41,651 bases of DNA from an uncultured Pseudomonadota bacterium (GTDB lineage: Bacteria > Pseudomonadota > Gammaproteobacteria > Burkholderiales > Rhodocyclaceae): the NCBI GenBank assembly GCA_903870055.1, contig CAIQBG010000057.1:1-41651 (forward strand), written 5' to 3'. Numbering within the stretch: position 1 is the stretch's first letter; each line of letters begins with the position of its first letter. Of the stretch, positions 26,158 to 35,151 are shown piece by piece. The notes beneath the pieces were generated by a model, which was not told the DNA's origin, searched no databases, and worked only from the letters and a program-made list of their open reading frames with translations. A program made the position numbers and the translations under genes.

Positions 26158-27837
26158 TCAACCTCTGCGGCGCAGAATGGTGTTTTTAGCCCGTTTGAGG
26201 GTGTCCGGGTAATCCCGCGAATAGTGCAAGCCACGGCTTTCTTTACGGCGTAGGGCAGAGCACACAATCAGATCAGCCGTTTGCACCAGGTTGCGTAACT
26301 CAAGCAGGTCATGGCTGATCCTGAAGTTGGCATAGAACTCGTCAATTTCTCGCGTTAGCAGACGGATCCGGTGTTGGGCACGGATGAGGCGCTTGGTGGT
26401 GCGCACGATGCCCACGTAGTCCCACATGAAGCGGCGTAGCTCATCCCAGTTATGTGAGATAACGATTTCTTCGTCGGCATCAGTGACCCGGCTTTCATCC
26501 CAGTGCGGCAAAGCTTTAGGCGCTGGTTGCGGGTTGGCAATGATCATATCTGTGGCGGCACGAGAATAGACCAGACATTCCAGCAACGAGTTCGAGGCAA
26601 GACGGTTGGCACCATGCAAGCCGCTACACGTCACTTCACCCGCCGCATAAAGTCCGGGTAAATCGGTGCGACCATGCTGATCGATCATTACGCCACCGCA
26701 GGTGTAGTGTGCGGCTGGCACAACCGGGATAGGTTCTTTGGTGATGTCGATGCCCAATTGCAGACAGCGTTCGTAGATCGTCGGAAAGTGGGTGCGGATA
26801 AACTCTGCCGGCTGGTGCGATATGTCCAGATAGACACAGTCCAGACCGTGACGTTTCATTTCGGCATCAATGGCGCGGGCGACGATATCGCGTGGTGCCA
26901 GTTCGGCACGGGGATCGTAGTCATCCATGAAGCGCGTGCCATCAGCGCGTTTAAGTAGTCCACCTTCACCGCGTACAGCCTCGCTAATCAGAAACGATTT
27001 CTCCTGAGGGTGGTACAGGCAGGTTGGGTGAAACTGTATGAACTCCATGTTGGCGATGCGGCAACCTGCGCGCCAGGCCATTGCAATGCCATCACCCGTT
27101 GAGGTATCCGGATTGGTTGTGTACAGATAGACTTTACCCGCACCGCCTGTAGCAAGGAGAGTCTGGCCCGCGGCAATGGTTTTGACTTCGCCCGACTGGC
27201 TATCCAGTACGTAGGCACCCAGACAACGATCCTGCTGTCCAAAGCCAAGTTGACCGCTTTTACTGGCAGTAATCAGATCCACCACGATGTGGTGTTCCAT
27301 GATGCAGATGTTCTTATGGTTGCGTGCTTGCGGGGTGAGGGTGTCCTGTACCGCAGCGCCGGTGGCGTCATCCACATGAATCACCCGGCGGTGACTATGG
27401 CCACCTTCGCGGGTCAGGTGATAACGATCACCTTCCCGTGTAAAGGGAACACCACGGTCAATTAGCCACTGAATTGCTTCAGCCGCATGCCCGATGGCAA
27501 ATCGCGTGGCAGCCGGATCGTTCAGATAAGCGCCAGCGGTAAGGGTGTCTGCAATGTGATTCTCAACCGAATCGGTGCTATCCAGCACCGCAGCGATCCC
27601 CCCTTGTGCCCAGCCGGAGGCGGAATCCACGAGCCGACGCTTGCTGGCCAGTCCCACTTTCAAACCGGCATCAGCGAGACACAATGCGGCGCTTTGGCCG
27701 GCCAGGCCGCTACCGATAATCAGGACATCAAAACGGTAAGCGCAGGAAGAAGGAGTCTGGTTCAACGCAGTGTTTGTTTGGGTGCAGGCAAAGCCAATAT
27801 GGCGGAAAGGGCGATCACAACATAAACTAATGGGCAT
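26158..27837 (-). CDS. nadB: L-aspartate oxidase
   Basis: NadB oxidises L-aspartate to iminoaspartate, the first step of de novo NAD synthesis, using FAD. The protein has the dinucleotide motif [12 protein letters not shown], the [10 protein letters not shown] segment, and the catalytic region [11 protein letters not shown] and [24 protein letters not shown]. From the ATG at 27837 it is 559 residues, with about 35 residues before the FAD strand. An in-frame TTG at 27765 would give [20 protein letters not shown], much closer to E. coli NadB, but neither start has a clear ribosome-binding site. It is divergent from rpoE. nadA and nadC are not in the window. Confidence 0.93.
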   Translation of the reverse strand: MPISLCCDRPFRHIGFACTQTNTALNQTPSSCAYRFDVLIIGSGLAGQSAALCLADAGLKVGLASKRRLVDSASGWAQGGIAAVLDSTDSVENHIADTLTAGAYLNDPAATRFAIGHAAEAIQWLIDRGVPFTREGDRYHLTREGGHSHRRVIHVDDATGAAVQDTLTPQARNHKNICIMEHHIVVDLITASKSGQLGFGQQDRCLGAYVLDSQSGEVKTIAAGQTLLATGGAGKVYLYTTNPDTSTGDGIAMAWRAGCRIANMEFIQFHPTCLYHPQEKSFLISEAVRGEGGLLKRADGTRFMDDYDPRAELAPRDIVARAIDAEMKRHGLDCVYLDISHQPAEFIRTHFPTIYERCLQLGIDITKEPIPVVPAAHYTCGGVMIDQHGRTDLPGLYAAGEVTCSGLHGANRLASNSLLECLVYSRAATDMIIANPQPAPKALPHWDESRVTDADEEIVISHNWDELRRFMWDYVGIVRTTKRLIRAQHRIRLLTREIDEFYANFRISHDLLELRNLVQTADLIVCSALRRKESRGLHYSRDYPDTLKRAKNTILRRRG

Positions 27838-27908
27838 TCTACAAGGTTAGAACGGAAACAGAAATTAAACAGCCGATAGATTCGTTAAGAGATGACGCGT
27901 TACCCATC

Positions 27909-28496
27909 ATGGGAAAAGAAGCAGCTACGGAAGCTAATCTCCTTGCTGCGGCTAAGGCGGGGGATCGAGCTGCCTTCGAATGTCTGGTCGTAGCCTGCCA
28001 ATCCCGTATTTTGCGCTGGCTGACCCGGCTTACCCGGGATCGGGCTGTTGCCGAAGAACTCCTGCAGGAGTCTCTATTTAAAGCATTTGTCTCTTTGAGC
28101 AGCTTTAGAGGTGAGGCTAGCTTTGCTACCTGGCTGGCACGCATCGCTCACAACACCTTTTTGGCCTGGAACAAAGAACAACGGCGGCGACCGGATCAGG
28201 AATCCTTGGGAGATGACACAGTGCCCTCCGACGAGGGTCTGGTTGATTGGCCGAGTTACAACGAAAGCCCGGAGACCATACTCTGGCAGCAGGAATTAAG
28301 TGCAGGCCTAGCTCGTGCGATTGCTGATTTACCCGAGGCGCTTGGAAAGGCGTTAACGCTACGCGAACAGGAGGGCTTGAGTTATGAAGAAATCGCCCAA
28401 ATTCAACAAGTACCAATTGGCACTGTGCGTTCACGGATTCATCGTGCCCGCGAAACCCTATCGCACACTCTTAAAGAACTGATGGAGCCGGCATGA
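27909..28496 (+). CDS. rpoE: ECF sigma factor, RpoE (AlgU) type
   Basis: The 195-residue protein has sigma region 2 (AFECLVVACQSRILRWLTRLTRDRAVAEELLQE and FRGEASFATWLARIAHN) and region 4 (LPEALGKALTLREQEGLSYEEIAQIQQVPIGTVRSRIHRARETL). RpoE directs genes for envelope stress. The family is judged from the neighbouring rseA, rseC and degP as well as sequence. Region 2 is more divergent than in typical RpoE: AVAEELLQE takes the place of DAEDVVQE. Its stop overlaps rseA by four bases (ATGA). I looked for a GGAACTT/TCTGA-type autoregulated promoter in the 71-base gap to nadB and did not find a convincing one. Confidence 0.88.
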   Translation: MGKEAATEANLLAAAKAGDRAAFECLVVACQSRILRWLTRLTRDRAVAEELLQESLFKAFVSLSSFRGEASFATWLARIAHNTFLAWNKEQRRRPDQESLGDDTVPSDEGLVDWPSYNESPETILWQQELSAGLARAIADLPEALGKALTLREQEGLSYEEIAQIQQVPIGTVRSRIHRARETLSHTLKELMEPA

Positions 28497-28759
28497 CACA
28501 TTTGACGACAGCATGCTTTACCGAAGTCCTTTCCGAAGAGGAAACCCGGGTTTCAGCGTTGGTGGATGGAGAGTCCGATCTAACTGGCGAAGGGCTGGCA
28601 GGGGATGTGAATGTGATGCACCAGTATTACCACTATCAACTGATCCGACAGACTTTACGTGGGGTTGCCATGACATCGGGCACCCATGAAACGATTTCCT
28701 GGAATAAAAGCCAGTTCGTTCAGCTATGGGCTCGTGTTGACGCCCAGACAGAGGGTTAA
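28493..28759 (+). CDS. rseA: RseA-type anti-sigma factor, cytoplasmic domain only
   Basis: The 88-residue protein matches the N-terminal, sigma-binding domain of RseA: VSALVDGES near residues 19-27 and HYQLIRQTLRG near 46-56. E. coli RseA has 216 residues, a membrane segment and a periplasmic domain that binds RseB. Here there is no hydrophobic segment, and the frame ends with a TAA followed 30 bases later by rseC, so no remnant of the missing part is present. No HxxxCxxC zinc motif is visible either. It overlaps rpoE by four bases. Binding to RpoE is inferred from family and position. Confidence 0.8.
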   Translation: MTHLTTACFTEVLSEEETRVSALVDGESDLTGEGLAGDVNVMHQYYHYQLIRQTLRGVAMTSGTHETISWNKSQFVQLWARVDAQTEG

Positions 28760-28789
28760 TTGCGCTGAATTAGCGTAGGATTCGCACTT

Positions 28790-29263
28790 ATGGCAGAACG
28801 TGAAGCACAAGTCATCGAAGTAATACCCGCTACCCGACCAGAGGTGCCTGGACTGGCACGTTTGCAATTTGAAGTGTCGGGCGGTTGCGGGCGCTGTCAC
28901 GAAACGGGTGGTTGTGGTGGGGTTAGCATTGCGCAACCCTTATGTAGCAAACCGAAGACTTTGCTGGTTGCAGACGAAATTGGTGTGCAATACGGTGACA
29001 AGGTACTGGTAGCCATACCGGATGCCTTACTGTCACAAGGTATCACTCGTGCTTACATGATCCCGCTCGTTTTATTGCTCGCCGGAAGTGCGCTCGGGGC
29101 TATATTGTTACCGGGTCTGGTGCCTGCGCAGTGGATGCTCACACCGGATATAGGCGCTATCGCTGGTGCAGGGCTCGGTTTGATCGCTGCCTGGTGGCAG
29201 TTGCAACGTAACCAGCAGAGCAGGGCCATGGTTGCTCCCCGTATTGTTCGCCGTCTAACCTAA
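28790..29263 (+). CDS. rseC: RseC/MucC-family membrane protein (SoxR-reducing type)
   Basis: RseC family members act on the sigma-E pathway or, as part of the Rsx system, in reducing SoxR. The 157-residue protein has an N-terminal cysteine cluster (GCGRCHETGGCGG near 32-44, and another Cys near 52) and two membrane segments (about 84-107 and 113-135), the standard layout. It lies between rseA and degP, where rseB would usually stand first. The order rpoE-rseA-rseC-degP without rseB is the notable feature. Confidence 0.88.
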   Translation: MAEREAQVIEVIPATRPEVPGLARLQFEVSGGCGRCHETGGCGGVSIAQPLCSKPKTLLVADEIGVQYGDKVLVAIPDALLSQGITRAYMIPLVLLLAGSALGAILLPGLVPAQWMLTPDIGAIAGAGLGLIAAWWQLQRNQQSRAMVAPRIVRRLT

Positions 29264-29284
29264 AATATTTTTCTAAATAACAAC

Positions 29285-30745
29285 ATGAAGTTAGAAATGA
29301 GTCTTACGTACAAACGTTTCCTACAGATCTCACTGCTTTGCCTTACGCTATCCGTAGGGTCATTGACACATGCACAAAGCCGGGGTTTGCCTGATTTTGT
29401 TGAGCTGGCTGAAAAACAATCGCCCTCAGTAGTAAACATCAGTACGGTACAAAATAACCGGGGTAAAGCGACTAACGGTATGCCTATGGATCCTACCGAT
29501 CCAGCCTATGAGATTTTTCGCCGTTTCTTCCCGCAAGCACCAGGTGGTATGCAGCCCCAGCAGCCGGAGAACCGCTCTCTGGGTTCCGGGTTCATTATTA
29601 CGGCCGATGGCTATGTGATGACCAATGCGCACGTAATCGACGGTGCTGATGAAGTAACGGTAAAGCTTCTAGATAAGCGGGAGTTTCGTGCCAAGGTGAT
29701 TGGTGCTGACAAACGCACAGATGTGGCACTCCTTAAAATCGACGCCAGTGGTCTGCCAACAGTCAGATTGGGCGATTCAGCCGCGCTGAAACCGGGTGAG
29801 TGGGTCGTAGCTATCGGCAGCCCCTTCGGTTTCGAACACTCTGTGACGGCAGGGATTGTCAGTGCCAAGGGACGTGCTTTGCCCCAGGAAAATTATGTAC
29901 CTTTTATCCAGACTGATGTTGCTATTAATCCGGGTAATTCGGGAGGTCCGCTATTTAACTTGCGTGGCGAAGTCGTGGGTATCAACTCCCAGATTTTCAG
30001 TCGCTCTGGCGGTTTCATGGGCATCTCCTTTGCGATCCCGATTGATCTGGCTATGGATATCCAGCAACAGCTCCGTTCGCGTGGACGTGCTAGCCACGGC
30101 CGCATGGGTGTATCCATCCAGGAAGTCACCCGGGAAATGGCAGAAGCCTTTGGGTTGCCAAAAGCTGGTGGTGCTTTGGTTAATAGTGTCGAGCCGAACG
30201 GCCCGGCAGCCCGTGCCGGTATAGAACCGGGTGACGTCATTCTGAAGTTTGATGGTAAGCCGATAACGGCTTCCAGCGACCTGCCGCGCATGGTGGGTGC
30301 ATTGAAGCCAGGCACCAAGTCTCAGGCCGAACTCTGGCGTAAGGGTCAGGTGCGTACCGTCTCCGTGACAATCGGTGAATTTCAGGATGACCGTGCCGCA
30401 TCGAATAAACCAGCCGCTCGAGGTGTAGGCGAGGCAACCAATAGCCGCCTAGGCATTGCGGTTTCTGATTTAACTCCCGAACAAAAACAGCAGATGCGGC
30501 TTAATGCCGGCATTCTGGTGGTGGATATCCGCCCTGGCAGCCGTGTTGACCTGCGCCCGGGTGACATCATCCTGGCCTTAACCGCCAAAGGCGAAACACA
30601 GGATATCCGTTCGGTACAACAGTTCAACCAGTTAATTGCCCAGATGGATGGCAAGGCCCCGTCTACACTGCTGATTCGCCGATCCAATGTGCAGATTTTT
30701 GTCCCGATTCCCCAGGTACAACCGGCGCAACCGGCTCTAAAGTAA
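29285..30745 (+). CDS. degP: Periplasmic serine protease DegP/MucD (Do family)
   Basis: DegP-type proteases degrade and refold envelope proteins and are typical sigma-E targets. The 486-residue protein has a Sec signal (residues 1-30, SLTHA before the cut), a trypsin-like domain with His116 (TNAHVID), Asp146 (RTDVALLKID) and Ser219 (GNSGGPLF), then two PDZ domains (near 275-365 and 395-480). The regulatory LA loop contains a Pro/Gln/Gly-rich stretch. A shorter start at the ATG encoding MSLTYKRF (29297) is possible. Its place after rpoE and rseC matches mucD. Confidence 0.95.
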   Translation: MKLEMSLTYKRFLQISLLCLTLSVGSLTHAQSRGLPDFVELAEKQSPSVVNISTVQNNRGKATNGMPMDPTDPAYEIFRRFFPQAPGGMQPQQPENRSLGSGFIITADGYVMTNAHVIDGADEVTVKLLDKREFRAKVIGADKRTDVALLKIDASGLPTVRLGDSAALKPGEWVVAIGSPFGFEHSVTAGIVSAKGRALPQENYVPFIQTDVAINPGNSGGPLFNLRGEVVGINSQIFSRSGGFMGISFAIPIDLAMDIQQQLRSRGRASHGRMGVSIQEVTREMAEAFGLPKAGGALVNSVEPNGPAARAGIEPGDVILKFDGKPITASSDLPRMVGALKPGTKSQAELWRKGQVRTVSVTIGEFQDDRAASNKPAARGVGEATNSRLGIAVSDLTPEQKQQMRLNAGILVVDIRPGSRVDLRPGDIILALTAKGETQDIRSVQQFNQLIAQMDGKAPSTLLIRRSNVQIFVPIPQVQPAQPALK

Positions 30746-30780
30746 ACGCTAACCAACCCGCTCTATACAAAATACCCTTC

Positions 30781-31632
30781 ATGGAAAAATATTATTTAGG
30801 TTTTGAACTCATTAAAACCGGCATGTTCCCGGTTTTAATGTTCTTAGCCATTTTGGGTGTAGTTAAGTTCGGATCGATCATCGGCGATAGGACGCACCAT
30901 AAAAGTGAGGGCAAACGCACCAAATCTGACGACACGCTCATTGGCGCAGTGCTCGGTTTGATGGGTCTGATTATTGCGTTTACATTTTCCGGTGCCGCAG
31001 GACGGTTGGATCAACGGGAGCGATTAATTGTTGCTGAAGCGAACGCCATTAGTTCGGCGTATGGCTCAATCAGCTATTTGAATCAAGAAGACCGACCACC
31101 GGTTGCTGATCTTTTCAAAAAGTATCTTGACTCGCGCATTACGCTTTATAACAACATTCTGGATACGACGCAGTTCAAGGAAAAACAAAGTAACGCTGAA
31201 GCGCTGCTCAGCGAAATCAAAAACACGTCACTTGCATCAGTGAGAAAGGTGAAGTCGCCAGATAGGGCTTTGGCCAACGACTTGGTTCGGCAGGTCAGTG
31301 CCATGTCCAGTGCTTATGACTCACAACGGCAGGCCATGTTCTTTCACCCGCCAAGAATCATATGGGTGAGCCTTATTTTCCTGGTGATTATCAGTTCGTT
31401 CCTGGCTGGCTACAAAATGGGTATCGAGCAACGTAAGGAGCGCTTTCTGCTGATTGTTTTTGCTTTGCTCATGTCAGCAGCCATCTATCTGATTTTCAGT
31501 CTCGAATTTCCGCTGCTGACTCATGTTAATTTGTCTGAATACAATCACGAGTTTATTAGGCTTCGTGATGCGATTCCTGATGTTCCAATCTCCCTACTCA
31601 ATGACAGTAATCCTGACGTTGCGCCTAAATAA
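30781..31632 (+). CDS. DUF4239-like (bestrophin-like) membrane protein
   Basis: The 283-residue protein has four membrane segments (about 14-34, 52-72, 190-210 and 220-240). Between the second and third is a cytoplasmic region with LIVAEANAISSAYGSISYL and a helix of charged residues. This pattern matches the DUF4239 (bestrophin-like) family, which is of unknown function. It stands between degP and lepA, a junction that is normally direct or nearly so. The first 100 bases are noticeably AT-rich compared with neighbours, and no good ribosome-binding site precedes the ATG. Transfer into the locus is possible but not proven. Confidence 0.75.
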   Translation: MEKYYLGFELIKTGMFPVLMFLAILGVVKFGSIIGDRTHHKSEGKRTKSDDTLIGAVLGLMGLIIAFTFSGAAGRLDQRERLIVAEANAISSAYGSISYLNQEDRPPVADLFKKYLDSRITLYNNILDTTQFKEKQSNAEALLSEIKNTSLASVRKVKSPDRALANDLVRQVSAMSSAYDSQRQAMFFHPPRIIWVSLIFLVIISSFLAGYKMGIEQRKERFLLIVFALLMSAAIYLIFSLEFPLLTHVNLSEYNHEFIRLRDAIPDVPISLLNDSNPDVAPK

Positions 31633-31651
31633 TCAATAGGCATTGAGTCAG

Positions 31652-31668
31652 ACGGGACAACCACCCGT
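31652..31668. other. Short hairpin after the DUF4239-like gene
   Basis: ACGGG (31652-31656) and CCCGT (31664-31668) can pair around seven bases. There is no T-run, so it is at most a weak terminator. It begins the 171-base gap before lepA. Confidence 0.25.
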
Positions 31669-31708
31669 GCACTAAACTGGGGATTCTGATCGTTAAGTAG
31701 GTCAGCCT

Positions 31709-31730
31709 TTGGCTGTGATCCGGTAGAATA
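31709..31730 (+). promoter_or_regulatory. lepA promoter element shared with acpP
   Basis: TTGGCTGTGAT, then CC, then GGTAGAATA. It is identical to the acpP element at 24080-24101 apart from two bases. TAGAAT (31724-31729) would be the -10, but no good -35 lies at the usual distance. lepA starts 74 bases downstream, after a CCAGCC-ACA-GGCTGG hairpin at 31775-31789. Confidence 0.5.
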
Positions 31731-31803
31731 TCGGGTTGATCAGGCGTCATTAGGCGCACTCACTGCACTTGTTGCCAGCCACAGGCTGGAAAAATGGAAT
31801 TCC

Positions 31804-33597
31804 GTGAAGCACATACGTAACTTTTCGATCATTGCCCACATTGACCATGGCAAATCTACCCTGGCTGACCGTTTGATTCAGCGGTGCGGTGGGTTGTCAG
31901 ATCGGGAAATGGAAGCACAGGTTCTGGACTCGATGGATATCGAAAAGGAACGTGGCATTACCATTAAGGCACAAACTGCCGCGCTGGATTACAAAGCCAA
32001 GAACGGTCAGGTTTATCGTCTGAATTTGATCGATACCCCGGGACACGTCGACTTCTCCTATGAAGTCTCTCGGTCGCTATCTGCTTGTGAAGGTGCGCTG
32101 TTGGTTGTCGACGCCTCGCAGGGTGTAGAAGCGCAAACGGTTGCAAACTGCTACACGGCTCTGGATCTGGGTGTCGAAGTAGTTCCGGTGCTTAATAAGA
32201 TCGATTTGCCATCCGCCAGCCCGGATACGGCTCGTGCCGAAATTGAAGACGTCATTGGCATTGATGCTACCGAAGCGGTGGAGGCCAGTGCTAAAACGGG
32301 CATTGGTATCGATGACATTCTCGAGCAGATAGTCCAGAAAGTGCCTGAACCCAAGGGTGATGAGAGTGCTCCCCTCAAAGCATTAATTGTCGACTCGTGG
32401 TTTGATAACTACGTGGGCGTAGTGATGCTGGTACGCGTTATTGATGGCGTGCTTAAACCCAAAGACCGCATGAAGTTAATGTCGACCGGTTCGACACACC
32501 TGTGTGAACAAGTGGGTATTTTTACCCCGAAATCCAAGCAGCAGCCGCAACTATCGGCAGGCGAAGTGGGGTTTATCATTTCCAATATCAAGGAACTGAA
32601 AGCCGCACGTGTGGGTGACACGATTACCCTGGCAGATCGTCCGGCCGAGCAAGCGCTCGAAGGCTTTAAGGAAATCAAACCTCAGGTATTTGCTGGTCTG
32701 TATCCGGTAGAGCCGAATGAATATGAACAGCTACGCGATTCTCTAGAAAAGCTTCAGTTGAATGACGCTGCTTTGCAGTTTGAGCCAGAAGTGTCACAGG
32801 CGCTAGGCTTTGGCTTTCGCTGTGGTTTCCTGGGTCTGTTACACATGGAAATCGTCCAGGAACGTCTGGAACGCGAATTCGACATGGATCTCATCACTAC
32901 GGCACCCACCGTGGTGTATCAGGTGCGCCAGCGCAATGGTGAAGAGATCATTGTAGAGAATCCTGCGAAGTTACCTGATGTCGGCAAGATTGAAGAGATT
33001 CGCGAACCCATCATCACCGCCTTTATTTTCCTACCCCAAGAGTATGTGGGTTCCGTAATCACACTGTGTAACCAGAAACGTGGCTCGCAAATTGATATGC
33101 GTTATCACGGTCGTCAGGTTCAGATGATTTATGAGCTGCCGCTTTCGGAAGTCGTGTTCGATTTCTTTGACAAGCTCAAGTCAGTTTCGCGTGGCTATGC
33201 TTCGCTGGATTACGAGTTCAAGGAATATCGCACGGCCGATATGGTGAAACTCGATGTGCTGATCAATGGCGACAAAGTTGATGCCCTGTCACTCATCGTG
33301 CACCGTTCCACTTCGGTTTACCGGGGTCGTGAACTGGTCAGTAAGATGCGTGAACTCATTCCGCGCCAGATGTATGACGTGGCTATTCAGGCAGCACTGG
33401 GCGCGCAGATCATTGCACGAGAAACAGTGAAGGCCATGCGTAAGGACGTGTTGGCAAAGTGTTACGGCGGCGACATTTCCCGTAAGAAGAAACTGCTCGA
33501 GAAACAAAAGGCTGGTAAGAAGCGTATGAAGCAGATCGGCACGGTTGAAGTACCGCAGGAAGCATTCCTGGCAGTGCTACGAGTTGATGGTAAGTAA
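31804..33597 (+). CDS. lepA: Translation elongation factor 4 (LepA)
   Basis: LepA is a ribosome-bound GTPase that affects initiation and back-translocation. The 597-residue protein starts at a GTG (31804) giving [23 protein letters not shown], the standard N-terminus. The G1 loop is AHIDHGKS, with DTPGHVDF (G3) and NKIDLP (G4). The C-terminal [18 protein letters not shown] is the LepA signature. A weak GGAA four bases before the GTG serves as ribosome-binding site. It is followed by lepB after 21 bases. Confidence 0.98.
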   Translation: MKHIRNFSIIAHIDHGKSTLADRLIQRCGGLSDREMEAQVLDSMDIEKERGITIKAQTAALDYKAKNGQVYRLNLIDTPGHVDFSYEVSRSLSACEGALLVVDASQGVEAQTVANCYTALDLGVEVVPVLNKIDLPSASPDTARAEIEDVIGIDATEAVEASAKTGIGIDDILEQIVQKVPEPKGDESAPLKALIVDSWFDNYVGVVMLVRVIDGVLKPKDRMKLMSTGSTHLCEQVGIFTPKSKQQPQLSAGEVGFIISNIKELKAARVGDTITLADRPAEQALEGFKEIKPQVFAGLYPVEPNEYEQLRDSLEKLQLNDAALQFEPEVSQALGFGFRCGFLGLLHMEIVQERLEREFDMDLITTAPTVVYQVRQRNGEEIIVENPAKLPDVGKIEEIREPIITAFIFLPQEYVGSVITLCNQKRGSQIDMRYHGRQVQMIYELPLSEVVFDFFDKLKSVSRGYASLDYEFKEYRTADMVKLDVLINGDKVDALSLIVHRSTSVYRGRELVSKMRELIPRQMYDVAIQAALGAQIIARETVKAMRKDVLAKCYGGDISRKKKLLEKQKAGKKRMKQIGTVEVPQEAFLAVLRVDGK

Positions 33598-33618
33598 TTA
33601 AGCGTACGGAACGATTGA

Positions 33619-34407
33619 ATGAATTTTGCACTGATCCTTTTTCTGATCACCCTGGCCACAGGTATTCTCTGGCTGATTGATGTGCTCTATGCACGCAAAC
33701 TGCGTAAGCCGGGCAGCAAAAACCCGATCTGGGTGGAGTGGGGCGCCAGTCTGTTCCCGGTTATTCTTGCTGTCTTTGCGCTGCGCTCTTTCGTGGTTGA
33801 ACCCTTCAAGATTCCATCGGGTTCGATGATTCCTACGCTGCAGGTTGGTGACTATATTCTGGTCAATAAATTTACTTACGGTCTCCGTCTGCCGATCGTC
33901 GGTACTGAAATCGTCGGTGGTAGTGCAGTGGCTCGCGGTGATGTTGTTGTATTCCGTTACCCGCCAGAGCCGAATGTCGATTACATCAAGCGTGTGATTG
34001 GGCTGCCGGGCGATACCGTGAGCTATCAGAATAAACAACTCAGTATCAACGGGGTGCCTGTGCCACGCACAGCGGAAACCGATTACCTGCATCCGGACCG
34101 CATGTACTATTCGAAGCATTACCAGGAAAGTCTGAACGGCATCACCTACAACACACTGAATGATGCCGATGCGCCGGCCTTTGTGCCAGATGTAGCCCGT
34201 TTCCCTTATCGCGATCAGTGTCGTTACGATAGCGCTGGTTTTGTCTGCAAAGTACCGGCTGACAATTACTTTGTTATGGGGGATAACCGTGACAACAGTA
34301 AAGATAGTCGCGTCTGGGGTTTCGTACCGGATGCCAACATCGTCGGCAAAGCCTTCTTTATCTGGTTTCACTGGGGCGATCTGGGCCGTATTGGCTCATT
34401 TCGCTAA
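33619..34407 (+). CDS. lepB: Signal peptidase I
   Basis: LepB removes signal peptides from exported proteins in the inner membrane. The 262-residue protein has two N-terminal membrane segments (about 3-22 and 41-58), catalytic Ser69 in IPSGSMIPTL, Lys124 in YIKRVIGLPGD, and the box GDNRDNSKDSRVWGFV. The order lepA-lepB-rnc-era is conserved. An extended loop between residues 155 and 215 with two cysteines (YRDQCRYDSAGFVCK) is normal for proteobacteria. Confidence 0.97.
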   Translation: MNFALILFLITLATGILWLIDVLYARKLRKPGSKNPIWVEWGASLFPVILAVFALRSFVVEPFKIPSGSMIPTLQVGDYILVNKFTYGLRLPIVGTEIVGGSAVARGDVVVFRYPPEPNVDYIKRVIGLPGDTVSYQNKQLSINGVPVPRTAETDYLHPDRMYYSKHYQESLNGITYNTLNDADAPAFVPDVARFPYRDQCRYDSAGFVCKVPADNYFVMGDNRDNSKDSRVWGFVPDANIVGKAFFIWFHWGDLGRIGSFR

Positions 34408-34419
34408 GTTGACTTCAGC

Positions 34420-35151
34420 ATGACGCAAACCGTTCAGCGTCGCGCTACGGCACAGAGCCTGCTGGCATCGCTTGAGTCTGCTATTGCGTACCAGTTTTGC
34501 GATCAGTCACTGCTTGAACAGGCGCTAACCCATCGTAGTTATGGTCGAGACCATTATGAGCGCCTGGAGTTTCTGGGTGACTCCATTCTTAATGCCGTTG
34601 TGGCCGAAGCGCTGTTCCAGTCCTTTCCAGATCTGCCTGAGGGTGATCTTTCCCGTTTGCGGGCTAATCTGGTCTGTCAGGACCAGCTGGTCACTGTTGC
34701 CGGAGAGCTATCGATCAGTCACTATCTGCGCCTTGGCGAAGGGGAGCTAAAGAGTGGTGGACAGAATCGTCCGTCAATCATGGCTGATACTGTCGAAGCG
34801 CTTTATGGCGCCATCTGGCAGGACGCAGGATTTGAAACGGCACGCCGAGTCATACTAGGCAGTTTCAGCCCACGTATTGCTGCGATCGACCTCCAGCAAT
34901 TGCCATCTGCTAAAGATGCCAAGACACGTTTGCAGGAATGGCTACAGGGCCGTCGCTTTCCGCTGCCCGTTTACGATGTGCCTAAAGCAAGTGGTGCGGC
35001 CCACGCCCAGACCTTTGAGGTGGTTTGTCATATCGCAGACCACCGGATAGAAACCCGTGGACAGGGTCCGACCCGTCGTGCTGCCGAACAGCAGGCGGCC
35101 GAACTTGCGCTTATGCAGTTAGAAGCTGTACAACAGGATAAAACACGATGA
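34420..35151 (+). CDS. rnc: Ribonuclease III
   Basis: RNase III cuts double-stranded RNA, including the 30S rRNA precursor. The 243-residue protein has the signature ERLEFLGDS with Glu50 and Asp54, and the second metal pair Asp123 and Glu126 (MADTVEALYGA). The C-terminal double-stranded RNA-binding domain spans about 165-238 (DAKTRLQEWLQGRRFPLPVY to EQQAAELAL). It overlaps era by four bases. Confidence 0.98.
   Translation: MTQTVQRRATAQSLLASLESAIAYQFCDQSLLEQALTHRSYGRDHYERLEFLGDSILNAVVAEALFQSFPDLPEGDLSRLRANLVCQDQLVTVAGELSISHYLRLGEGELKSGGQNRPSIMADTVEALYGAIWQDAGFETARRVILGSFSPRIAAIDLQQLPSAKDAKTRLQEWLQGRRFPLPVYDVPKASGAAHAQTFEVVCHIADHRIETRGQGPTRRAAEQQAAELALMQLEAVQQDKTR

Noticed and set aside
27838-27908. 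RpoE-type autoregulated promoter upstream of rpoE
   Set aside because: GGAAAC is present but no matching -10 (TCTGA or TCAAA type) lies at 16-17 bases.
33598-34371. 257-residue open frame antisense to lepB
   Set aside because: It is a shadow of lepB; the reverse frame stays open because of codon choice and shows no domain.
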